64,000 bases of DNA, from contig NZ_LFBV01000006.1 in the NCBI RefSeq assembly GCF_001905345.1, positions 310,001 through 374,000 on the forward strand, written 5' to 3'. Source of the stretch: Streptomyces uncialis. Its GTDB lineage: Bacteria; Actinomycetota; Actinomycetes; Streptomycetales; Streptomycetaceae. Within the stretch, counting starts at the first letter, position 1. Each line of letters opens with the position of its first letter. Both the position numbers and the translations under genes were made by a program. Of the stretch, positions 1 through 7,290 are shown one piece after another. Below the pieces are notes generated by a model. That model was given only the letters and a program-made list of their open reading frames with translations, was not told the origin of the DNA and did not search any database.

Positions 1-2
1 CG

Positions 3-413
3 CTGGTGGGCGACGCCCCTGGCGGTACCGGCGTGGGCGACGCGCCCGGCGGGATCGGCCCCGCCGGGGCCGGGCGCCGGTGGCCGGTGCCGCGCGGGGA
101 GTGGATCGCGCCGCTCGATCTCCAGCTCCAGGTGATGAACATCGCGACCGGGGCCTTCGTGTTCCGTTCGTACACCCCGCTGCACCACCGCCCGGACGGT
201 ACGGTCCGGCGGCTGCCCCCGCTGGATCTGCGCGGCGACGGGCTCACCGTGCTCGCCGGTCTCGCACCGGTCACCACCCGCGCCGTGGAGTACGGACGGG
301 CGACCAAGGGCTGCGGCAAGCTCGGACAGTTCCCGCTGGTGGTGACCTTCGCCAACGCGGGGGTACGGATCCCCTCCGGACTGGTCGGCGTACGGGAGGC
401 CCGGGATGGCTGA
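3..413 (+). CDS. TldD-family metalloprotease subunit, C-terminal part (5' end outside the window)
   Basis: The frame is open from the first bases, so this is the C-terminal end of a gene that begins upstream; the GTG at base 6 is not taken as the start. The tail carries the TldD-type signature GCGKLGQ, followed by a short hydrophobic stretch of the V.F.....IPSGLVG kind that closes TldD proteins. TldD carries the catalytic zinc HExxxH motif, which would lie in the missing part. TldD/TldE heterodimers trim unfolded peptides and mature some RiPPs, such as microcin B17. The stop overlaps the start of the next gene, a TldE/PmbA homologue, by 8 bases, which strongly supports a heterodimer. The pairing and motif make the call fairly safe; the substrate is unknown. 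Confidence 0.68.
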   Translation: MVGDAPGGTGVGDAPGGIGPAGAGRRWPVPRGEWIAPLDLQLQVMNIATGAFVFRSYTPLHHRPDGTVRRLPPLDLRGDGLTVLAGLAPVTTRAVEYGRATKGCGKLGQFPLVVTFANAGVRIPSGLVGVREARDG

Positions 414-1518
414 ACAGCGGCTCACCGGGACCGGGTTGCTCACCCCGACCCCGGCCGGCGCGCGCACGGCGGAGAGCCTCGACACCGTCACCGTCCTGCG
501 GGACGACCGGCAGCGGGTGAGCGGGTCCCGGCGCCTGTCCGGCGACGACGGTTCGGGCGCCCGGGTCACCGCGTACGTGCGGGAGCTGCTGGCGGGCGCG
601 GAGCGGGCGTGGGGCTCGGTGCCCGGGGCGCCGTTGCAGAGCGCGGTGGCCCGGGTCCGGGAGACCCGGCGGGAGACCCGCTCCGGCGACCACGGCGACG
701 GCGCCTGGGCGACGGCGACGGTGCTGGCGCGGCTGGAGACGGTCGCGGGCCCGGTCCTGATCGGCGCCGGGACGGTCGGCCGGGGGCTCACCGGCTCCCC
801 GCCCGCCGCCCGACCGCCGCTGCCGCCGCTGCCGCCGCTGCCGTCGACGGATCTGGCGCCGGAGCCGCCCGCGCACTGGCGGCGGCGTCCGCTGCTGCTG
901 GGCCCGGCGGTCGCCGCCCAGTTGGTGACGGCCGCGTGGCTGGCGTTCACCTCGGGCGGCAGCCGGGAACGGCTCGCGAAGCTGGCGGGGCGGCGGGTGC
1001 TGCCGGGGCTCGATCTGCTCGACACGGCCGGGGACCAGCCGCCGGACGGCTCCGACGACGGCGGCCATCCGGCCGGGGCCCTCGCCGTCGTCTCGGGCGG
1101 GGTGCTGCGGGCCCTGCCCCGGGACCCGGACACCGGGCTGCTCGCCGGACGGATGGTCTGGGACCACGACACCCGTGGCTGCGCGGCCCGGTTCCCGGCG
1201 TCGCTGCGGCTCACCGGACCGGAGGTGCCCCTCCCGGCGGACGCCCTGGAACTCACCGTGTGCGTCGAGGGGCTCCAGCGCTACCACGCCGACGGCGTGC
1301 TGCGGCTGGCCTGTCCGGCGCGGACCGCCGACGAGCCGGACCGCTGGTTCATGCTCCAGCTCCGGGGCCGGCCGCTGCGGCTGCTCCAGGCGGCCCGGGG
1401 ACTCACCGGTCCCCCGGCCGCCGTCCACACCGACCACACCGTCACCACCGCCGCCCTGGTCCTGCCGGGCGCCGCCGCGCTGACGGAGAAAGGAACGGGC
1501 TCCCTTGACCACATATGA
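406..1518 (+). CDS. TldE/PmbA-like subunit of a TldD/E peptidase
   Basis: This 370-residue protein resembles the PmbA/TldE half of TldD/E peptidases. Near residues 165-250 it has the family layout: a GPAVAAQL helix, SGGSRERLAKLAGRRVLPG, a D.....PPDG segment and a GVL turn. It has no HExxxH zinc motif, as expected for the non-catalytic TldE subunit. GGGAGG-like ribosome binding bases (GGGAGG at 394-399) precede the ATG, which lies inside the end of the TldD gene. It overlaps the next gene by 14 bases. Its sequence is divergent and low-complexity in places (a Pro/Leu-rich linker around residues 130-150), so it may be specialised for one peptide. In this operon it would help release or trim a modified peptide. 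Confidence 0.68.
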   Translation: MAEQRLTGTGLLTPTPAGARTAESLDTVTVLRDDRQRVSGSRRLSGDDGSGARVTAYVRELLAGAERAWGSVPGAPLQSAVARVRETRRETRSGDHGDGAWATATVLARLETVAGPVLIGAGTVGRGLTGSPPAARPPLPPLPPLPSTDLAPEPPAHWRRRPLLLGPAVAAQLVTAAWLAFTSGGSRERLAKLAGRRVLPGLDLLDTAGDQPPDGSDDGGHPAGALAVVSGGVLRALPRDPDTGLLAGRMVWDHDTRGCAARFPASLRLTGPEVPLPADALELTVCVEGLQRYHADGVLRLACPARTADEPDRWFMLQLRGRPLRLLQAARGLTGPPAAVHTDHTVTTAALVLPGAAALTEKGTGSLDHI

Positions 1519-2608
1519 CTACCTGCTCGTCGGCGGCGGCATCGTCGGCGCGTGTCTCGCGGAGGAACTCGCGGGGACCGGTGCCTCGGTGGCCGTGCTC
1601 GACGCCGGGACCGAGGCGGGACGGGCGACCCGGCAGGCGGCCGGGGTCGCCGTGCCGTCGCTGCGCTACCTCGGCCGCCCGGAGCTGTACCGGTGGCTGT
1701 GCGAGGGGCGGGCGCGGCTGGACGAGGACATCCGGCGGCTGGAGCCGGAGCACGGCCCGTTCAGTGTGGCGCGGCCGATCCTGCGGGCGCTGCGCGCGTC
1801 CGACGCGGAGGCCCACGCCGGACGGCTGGACCTGCTGGCGGACGCCAAGTGGGTCGGCGCGGAGGATCTGCCGGGCGTGGCACCCGGGATGAAGCTGCCC
1901 GCGGAGCGCCGGTACCTGCTCGATCCCGGGGGCCTGATGGTCGACGGCGCCCGGTACCTGGCGGCGGTGCGCGCCCGGTGCGACGCGGCCGGGGTGTCCT
2001 GGCACCAGGACACCGAGGTCCGCGCGCTGACCGAGCACACCGGGTACGCCGTGGCGGCGACCTCGCGGGGCTCGTTCCGCGCGGACCGGGTGGTCGTCAC
2101 CGCGGGTGCCTGGTCGGGCGGGCCGCTCGCGCCGTCGCTGCCGGTGTTCCCGCAGCGCGGTCAGCTGGTGGTGCTGAAACCGGCGGCCGAGGTGCCGCTG
2201 ATCTTCTCGTCGGCGTTCTATCTGGCGCCGGGCGTGGACGGCGGGGTCATCGTCGGCGCGACCGAGGAGGACGCCGGGTTCGACGAGAGCATGACCGCGG
2301 CCGGGGTCGCCCGGCTGCTGATGTTCGCGGTGTCCGCGGTGCCGGGGCTCTCGGGCGCGACCCCCTGCGAGCTGCGCGCGGGGCTGCGGCCCGCGACCCG
2401 GGGCGGGGAACCGCTGCTGGGCCGGATACCGGACCGCAGCCGCACGTATGTCGCGGCGGGTCACGCGGGGCACGGGCTGCTGTCGGCGCGGCTGTCCGCG
2501 CGGGGCATGTCGGCGGGGCTGGTGCGTGACGCGTGGGAGGAGATCCCGGAGAGCATGTGCCCGGCCGTCGCCCTGGCCGCCGGGAACGACCAGGAGGGGC
2601 ACCGGTGA
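1505..2608 (+). CDS. FAD-dependent oxidoreductase, DAO/glycine oxidase family
   Basis: This 367-residue protein starts with a Rossmann dinucleotide fold: VGGGIVG (G10, G12, G15) follows the first strand, with an acidic residue closing the second strand. A VVVTAGAWSG motif near residue 200 and the C-terminal GLRPATRGGEPLLGRIP...YVAAGHAGHG segment are typical of D-amino-acid oxidase, glycine oxidase (ThiO) and sarcosine oxidase relatives. Such enzymes oxidise C-N bonds of amino acids or amines using bound FAD and oxygen. The TTG start at 1505 overlaps tldE by 14 bases; the nearby ATG at 1515 is out of frame. The stop overlaps the next GTG start as GTGA. It probably oxidises an intermediate made on, or released from, the peptide substrate of this operon; the exact substrate cannot be read from the sequence. 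Confidence 0.82.
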   Translation: MTTYDYLLVGGGIVGACLAEELAGTGASVAVLDAGTEAGRATRQAAGVAVPSLRYLGRPELYRWLCEGRARLDEDIRRLEPEHGPFSVARPILRALRASDAEAHAGRLDLLADAKWVGAEDLPGVAPGMKLPAERRYLLDPGGLMVDGARYLAAVRARCDAAGVSWHQDTEVRALTEHTGYAVAATSRGSFRADRVVVTAGAWSGGPLAPSLPVFPQRGQLVVLKPAAEVPLIFSSAFYLAPGVDGGVIVGATEEDAGFDESMTAAGVARLLMFAVSAVPGLSGATPCELRAGLRPATRGGEPLLGRIPDRSRTYVAAGHAGHGLLSARLSARGMSAGLVRDAWEEIPESMCPAVALAAGNDQEGHR

Positions 2609-3270
2609 ACATCGACCACATGATCCTCGGGGCGCGGGACGTCGCCCCGCTGCGCGCGTGGCTGCGGGACGCGCACGGCTTCGGCATCACCGACGGCAGC
2701 CCGAACCCGGACGGCACGGCGAGCTGGGTCGTCCCGATGGACACCCCGCTGGTGCAGTACCTCGAACTGCTCGTGGTGCACGACGAACAGGCGCTGGCGG
2801 ACTCGGACTTCGGCCGGGTGTTCCTGGACCGCACGGCGGACGGCCCGGCCTTCCTCAACTGGGCCGCGCTGTCGGACGACATCGACGCGGACGCCGCCCG
2901 GGTGAAGGAACTCACCGGCGCGGACCCGGAGCTGCTGCGCGGTGAGTCGGTGCGCGCCGACGGACAGGTGGTGCCGTGGGCGGAGGCCGGGTTCGCGGCG
3001 TCCTGGGAGGTGCCGTCGCGGCCGTTCTTCCTGGCGTACGAGAACTGGCCCGCCCGCCGCGCCCGGGTCCCCGGCGATCTGGCCGCCGCCGCGCATGACA
3101 CGCTCCCGACCGGTATCGCCTCGGTGACGGTGGTGAGTTCACGGGCCGATCTGCCGGTCTGGCTCGGTACGGACGCCCTGCCGGTCACCGTCGAGGCGTC
3201 CGCGCACGAGGCGGTGCGCGCGGTCGAGGTACGTACCGATTCCGGGCCGCGGGTCCTGGAGCTGCCGTGA
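2605..3270 (+). CDS. Glyoxalase-like (VOC superfamily) protein
   Basis: This is a 221-residue protein whose N-terminus, VNIDHMILGARDV, followed by a helix and later HDEQAL, matches the glyoxalase-like Glyoxalase_3 group of the vicinal oxygen chelate superfamily. VOC proteins bind a metal or a small molecule and act as lyases, dioxygenases, isomerases or drug-binding resistance proteins. Chosen start is GTG at 2605, which overlaps the preceding stop by four bases (GTGA). The downstream junction is also a GTGA overlap, so the gene is translated as part of the operon. The role may be catalysis on a pathway intermediate or self-protection. The metal ligands cannot be assigned safely by eye. Confidence 0.7.
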   Translation: MNIDHMILGARDVAPLRAWLRDAHGFGITDGSPNPDGTASWVVPMDTPLVQYLELLVVHDEQALADSDFGRVFLDRTADGPAFLNWAALSDDIDADAARVKELTGADPELLRGESVRADGQVVPWAEAGFAASWEVPSRPFFLAYENWPARRARVPGDLAAAAHDTLPTGIASVTVVSSRADLPVWLGTDALPVTVEASAHEAVRAVEVRTDSGPRVLELP

Positions 3271-4100
3271 CGGGCCCGGTGCTGTACGCCGTGGTGACCG
3301 GGGCGCCCCCGGCGAAGGACGTCGGCGCCCTGGTGGACCTCGCGTGCCGCGACGGCTGGCGGGTGTGCGTGGTGGCCACGCCGGACGCGGAGCGGTTCCT
3401 CGACGGCGACGCGCTGGCCGCGGCGACCGGGTACCCGGTGGTGAGCGGGTGGCACCGGCCGGGCCAGGCGCCCCGGCTGCCGCCGCCGGACGCGCTGGTG
3501 GTGGCCCCGGCGTCCGGCAACACCCTGGCCAAGCTGGCCGCGGGCATCTCCGACAGCTTCGCCCTCGGTGTGCTGGTGGAGGCCGTGGGACGGCGTGCCC
3601 CACTGGTCCTGGCCCCGTTCTCCAACGACGCCCATCTCGCGCACCCCGCGCTCGTGGAGTCCGTGGCCCGGCTGCGGTCCTGGGGTGCGAGCGTCCTGAC
3701 CGAGGGCCTGTATCCGCCGCACCCCCCGGGGCCGAGCGCCGCGTACGCGCGATCCTTCGCGTGGGGGTCCGTCTGGGCGGCGCTGACCGCCCGTCCGGAC
3801 GTGCCGCCCGCCCTCAGGCCGTCCCCCGACCCCCGCCTCCCGCCACGTCCCCCCGCCGCACCGCCGCTACCCGCCCGGAACGGGGACGCCGCCCGGTACG
3901 AGGACGCCCCGCCGCACCACGAAGCACCGCACCACGAAGCACCACACCGCGACACGGCGTCCCGCGACCCATCGCACCGCGCAGCACCGCACCGCGCGGC
4001 ACCGCACCACGGCACACCTCCCCCCGACGCACCGCACCGCGCAGCACCGCACCGGCCGTCGCTCGCGGCCGGGCGCCCCGCCGACGACAGCAGTCCTTGA
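3267..4100 (+). CDS. HFCD-family flavoprotein (LanD/Dfp-like) with a His/Pro/Ala-rich tail
   Basis: The first 185 residues or so form a flavoprotein of the homo-oligomeric flavin-containing cysteine decarboxylase (HFCD) family. Visible features are the N-terminal LYAVVTGAPPAKD strand-loop, VVAPASGNTLAKLAAGISDS (counterpart of the PASANT-type flavin/substrate motif) and LVLAPFSNDAHLAHPA. Family members oxidatively decarboxylate C-terminal cysteines of peptides (EpiD, MrsD) or phosphopantothenoylcysteine (Dfp). The remaining 90 or so residues are low complexity, with repeated APHH, APHRA and HHEAP units built from direct DNA repeats at about 3895-4060. That tail is not part of the fold and may be disordered or metal-binding. 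The GTG start overlaps the previous gene by 4 bases. Decarboxylation or another flavin oxidation of a peptide C-terminus is the simplest inferred role. Confidence 0.75.
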   Translation: MTGPVLYAVVTGAPPAKDVGALVDLACRDGWRVCVVATPDAERFLDGDALAAATGYPVVSGWHRPGQAPRLPPPDALVVAPASGNTLAKLAAGISDSFALGVLVEAVGRRAPLVLAPFSNDAHLAHPALVESVARLRSWGASVLTEGLYPPHPPGPSAAYARSFAWGSVWAALTARPDVPPALRPSPDPRLPPRPPAAPPLPARNGDAARYEDAPPHHEAPHHEAPHRDTASRDPSHRAAPHRAAPHHGTPPPDAPHRAAPHRPSLAAGRPADDSSP

Positions 4101-4144
4101 GGCCGCGGCCGTTCCGTGGCCCCCACCCAGGAGGAACAGCACCG

Positions 4145-4798
4145 ATGACCGCATCCGTCCCCGAGATCGTCTTCCTGAGCGGTTCACTGGGCGAGCTGTC
4201 CCGGACGAACCGGCTGGCCCAGTGGTGCGCCGACCAGTGCGCGCCGCGGGCCCGGACCACCGTGTTCCCCGGCGCCGAGCTGGATCTGCCCTTCTACCGC
4301 CCCGGCAGCCCGCCACCGGGCCCGCGTCCGGCCCGGTACCTGGCCGCGTTGGAGCGTGCCGACGGGGTGGTGCTGGTGTCGCCGGTGTACCACGGCACCC
4401 TGTCGGGGCTGCTGAAGAACGCCCTGGACTATGTCAACGAACTCGCCGGGGCGCCCCAGCCGTACCTCGACGGCCGGGCGCTCGGCTGTGTCTCCATCGG
4501 GCTGGGCGAACAGGGCGCGTCGTCCACGCTCCAGACCCTGCGCACGGTCGGGCACGCGCTGCGCAGCTGGCCCACCCCGATGGGCGTCGCGCTGTCGCAG
4601 GGCCGCGCGGACCTCACCGACGACGGTTCCCCGGTCGACCAGCAGGCGCACACCCAGCTGACGGTGATGCTCGGCCAGGTCATGACGATGGCCCGGCTCA
4701 ACGCCCGCCGCCGCGCGGCCCGCGCGGAGCGGACCGTCCCGGCTGCGCAGCCGGCGGGCGTCACCCCGGCCGCGGTGCGGGCCGGAGGGGTGCGGTGA
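4145..4798 (+). CDS. NADPH-dependent FMN reductase-like flavoprotein
   Basis: This 217-residue protein has the flavodoxin-like fold of NADPH-dependent FMN reductases. SGSLGELSRTNRLAQW near the N-terminus is the phosphate-binding loop for FMN, and SPVYHGTLSGLLKNALDYVNE (residues about 79-99) is the second FMN-contact motif. It could supply reduced flavin to partner enzymes or act itself as an oxidase on a peptide-bound residue; both uses are known for this family. A good ribosome binding site (AGGAGG, about 4129-4134) precedes the ATG. The 44-base gap before it is the only real gap in the operon, so an internal re-initiation is likely here. The C-terminal 35 residues are Arg/Ala-rich. Its stop overlaps the start of the LanB-like gene by four bases. 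Confidence 0.82.
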   Translation: MTASVPEIVFLSGSLGELSRTNRLAQWCADQCAPRARTTVFPGAELDLPFYRPGSPPPGPRPARYLAALERADGVVLVSPVYHGTLSGLLKNALDYVNELAGAPQPYLDGRALGCVSIGLGEQGASSTLQTLRTVGHALRSWPTPMGVALSQGRADLTDDGSPVDQQAHTQLTVMLGQVMTMARLNARRRAARAERTVPAAQPAGVTPAAVRAGGVR

Positions 4799-7290
4799 AC
4801 CACGCGCCCGCGGTCGCGGCGCCCCTGCGGTGGACGGTGCCGCACGGCCCGGCGGAACTGGCCGTCGAGCTGCTCTCACCGTGTCTGCTGCGCACCCCGG
4901 GGTTTCCGGTGGCGCTGCTGGCGGGCACGGCGAGCCCGGCCACCCTGGACCTCGCGGCGCGCGCGGCGGCGCGGGCCCGGGTCGCGCGGGCCGCCCGCGC
5001 GGACTTCCTGACCGGCCGCTGGCCCGCGCTGCGGGCGGCGGCCCGTCCGGCGGACGCGGCCCGGCATCCGGCGTGGCGGGCGCTGCTCCGCGCGCACCGG
5101 CGGATCGAGGGGTACGAGGCGCTGGGCGAGCCGCAGTTGGCGGCGCTGGAGTCGGTCGGCGGTACGCGGACCCGGATCTGGGCGGAGTCGTGGAACGCGC
5201 GGGTCCGCTCGGACGCGGCGTTCCGGGCCGGGGCGGCGGCACAGCTGCGGTCGGCGACGGTCGCCGCGTGGCGGCACACGGCGCGCACCGTGGACGACGA
5301 GCGGATGCGGCACGCGGTGTTCGTCTCCAACCCGTCCTTCTTCCGTACCGCGCTGAAGCGTCCGCTGGCCCCGCGGCTCGACGCGTGGGAGGTGCCGGAC
5401 CGCGATACGGACGCGGTGCCGCCGCGGGGACTGCGCCGCACCCTGACGACCGCGCACCGCTATCTGCGGCGGTTCACGACACGCTGCGAGACGATCTCGT
5501 TCTTCGGCCCGGTGCTGTTCGCGGCGCTCGACGGGGAGTCGGACCGGCCCGTGGTCCGGGGAGAGCCCGGGGCGGAGCGGGTCCTGGTGGAGGCGAGCAC
5601 CTGGCTCACCGACGCGTTGGGCCGGGCGGTGACCGAGCGGCTGGACCCGGCGCTGCGGGTGGCCCGGCGCAGCCCGCTGTTCCGCGAACGGGACGGCGGC
5701 GGCGGTAGCAGCGACCACGGTCATGGCGTCGGCGGTGTCCTGGAACGGGTCGTGGACGGGAAGGCGTTCCGGGTGGCCGCCGGGCCGCTGGCGCTGTGGC
5801 GGGCCGCCGACGGGACACTGACGCTGGGCGCCCTCGCGGAACTGCTGGGGCTGGACATCGCGGCGGCGGACACGGCGGCGCGGGCACTCGGACCCGCGCT
5901 GATCGTGGCGGGCCGTCCGCTGCCCGCGACCGAGCTGCGTCCGCTGGCGAGGCTCGCCCCGCACGACCCGACGGGCACCGCGGCACGGCTCGCGGCGGCG
6001 CGGACGGCGTACGCGACGGAGCCGTGGCCCGGACGGACGGCGGCGTACGAGCGGGTCGAGGAGCGGGCGGCGGAGCTGACCGGGGTGGTGCGGCGGGGCG
6101 CGGGCGAGCACTACGCGGACCGGGAGGTGGTGTTCGAGGACCGGACGAGTCCCTGGAGCGAGCGGGTCACGTTCGGCGCCCCGGTCCTGGACGGGATGCG
6201 CCGGGCGCTGTCGGCGGTGCTGCCCGTGTGCCATCTGGGGGCGCTGCTGGCCCGGGAGGACGCCCGGGAGGTGGTGCGCGGGGCGACCGGCGGGACGGGG
6301 CAGCCGCTGGCGCGGCTCGCGATGACGGAACTGCCCGATGAGCGGCCCCGTACGGAACTGCTGCGGACGGCCCTGCGGGATCTCGTCGCGGGACGTACGG
6401 CGTGCGACGGGGTGGTGGAGCTGACGGCCGAGGAGATCGGCGCGGCGACCGCCGGGCTGTGGCGGCTGGTCCCGGAGGGCGACCGGTACGAGGCGTCGTT
6501 GCCGAGTCCGGACCTGATGGCGATGGGCCGGGACCCGGGGAGCGCGACCTGGCTGCTGTCGGAGCTGCACGACGACGCGAGTTCGGTCTACGGAGGCTTG
6601 GAGAACCGCGCGCACAGCGACCCGGCGGGCCTGTGGCAGGAGTTCACCGCGCGGATCGCCGGCCGGTTGCCGCCCGAGGGGCTGGCGACGATCGTGTCGC
6701 GCCGCCGCAGCGCGCATGTCACCCCGGAACTGCCCGGTCTCTCGGTGGAGTTGAGCGGCCTGTCGGGCAAGCCGCGGACGGAGACGGCGCCGGTGGCGGA
6801 GGTCTCGGTGGCCCCGGCGGGTGACGCGATCGAGGTGCGGGGCGAACGGCGGTTGCTGTACCCGGGGGATCTGCGGTCCCCGCTGCACCGGGCGGTGTCG
6901 CTGCCCTCGGTGGTGCCGGTCACGGTGGAGACGGGCGCGCGCACGCCCCGGATCGTCATCGACTCGGTGGTCTACCAGCGGGCCCGCTGGCGGGTCCCGC
7001 TGCCGGACGCGCCCGGCCCGGAGCCGTACGACCGCTGGCTGGCGGTGCAGCGCTGGCGCTCCGGGCACTCCCTGCCCCGGCATGTGTTCCTGCGGCACGC
7101 CTCCGAACCGAAGCCGCTGTACGTGGACTTCGCCGATCCGCTGTCCGTGGCCGAGGTGGCGGGGCTGGGCGGCGGGGAGTGCGTGGTGTCGGAGATGCTG
7201 CCCGCCCCGGACGAGCTGTGGTGGGAGTCGGACGGCGGGGCGCAGTGCGCGGAGTTCCGGCTGGGCTGTGTCGTCGGGGCCCGGCGGTGA
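4795..7290 (+). CDS. Short LanB-type tRNA-dependent enzyme (PEARL-like, no elimination domain)
   Basis: The 831-residue product matches the lantibiotic dehydratase N-terminal (glutamylation) domain. Diagnostic stretches include SNPSFFRTALKR and, near residue 220, YLRRFTTRCETISFFGP, the counterpart of the LanB R..TR.TPFG motif. Full-length LanB proteins are about 1000 residues and end in a SpaB_C elimination domain; none is seen here or as a separate gene, and no LanC cyclase is present. Domain-only LanBs fall into two groups: split dehydratases of thiopeptides, which need a separate elimination partner, and peptide aminoacyl-tRNA ligases (PEARLs, such as TglB and those of the ammosamide pathways), which add an amino acid to a peptide C-terminus. 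The lack of an elimination partner favours a PEARL. The start is the GTG at 4795, overlapping the previous stop; the frame stays open further upstream but only inside the preceding gene. Confidence 0.8.
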   Translation: MNHAPAVAAPLRWTVPHGPAELAVELLSPCLLRTPGFPVALLAGTASPATLDLAARAAARARVARAARADFLTGRWPALRAAARPADAARHPAWRALLRAHRRIEGYEALGEPQLAALESVGGTRTRIWAESWNARVRSDAAFRAGAAAQLRSATVAAWRHTARTVDDERMRHAVFVSNPSFFRTALKRPLAPRLDAWEVPDRDTDAVPPRGLRRTLTTAHRYLRRFTTRCETISFFGPVLFAALDGESDRPVVRGEPGAERVLVEASTWLTDALGRAVTERLDPALRVARRSPLFRERDGGGGSSDHGHGVGGVLERVVDGKAFRVAAGPLALWRAADGTLTLGALAELLGLDIAAADTAARALGPALIVAGRPLPATELRPLARLAPHDPTGTAARLAAARTAYATEPWPGRTAAYERVEERAAELTGVVRRGAGEHYADREVVFEDRTSPWSERVTFGAPVLDGMRRALSAVLPVCHLGALLAREDAREVVRGATGGTGQPLARLAMTELPDERPRTELLRTALRDLVAGRTACDGVVELTAEEIGAATAGLWRLVPEGDRYEASLPSPDLMAMGRDPGSATWLLSELHDDASSVYGGLENRAHSDPAGLWQEFTARIAGRLPPEGLATIVSRRRSAHVTPELPGLSVELSGLSGKPRTETAPVAEVSVAPAGDAIEVRGERRLLYPGDLRSPLHRAVSLPSVVPVTVETGARTPRIVIDSVVYQRARWRVPLPDAPGPEPYDRWLAVQRWRSGHSLPRHVFLRHASEPKPLYVDFADPLSVAEVAGLGGGECVVSEMLPAPDELWWESDGGAQCAEFRLGCVVGARR

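Noticed and set aside
271..1512. Antisense 413-codon frame opposite tldE
   Set aside because: Its translation is Arg/Gln/Gly-rich and lies entirely opposite a gene with family support; such antisense frames arise in this GC-rich DNA.
4876..7098. Antisense 740-codon frame opposite the LanB-like gene
   Set aside because: Arg/Gln/Pro-rich shadow with no recognisable domain.
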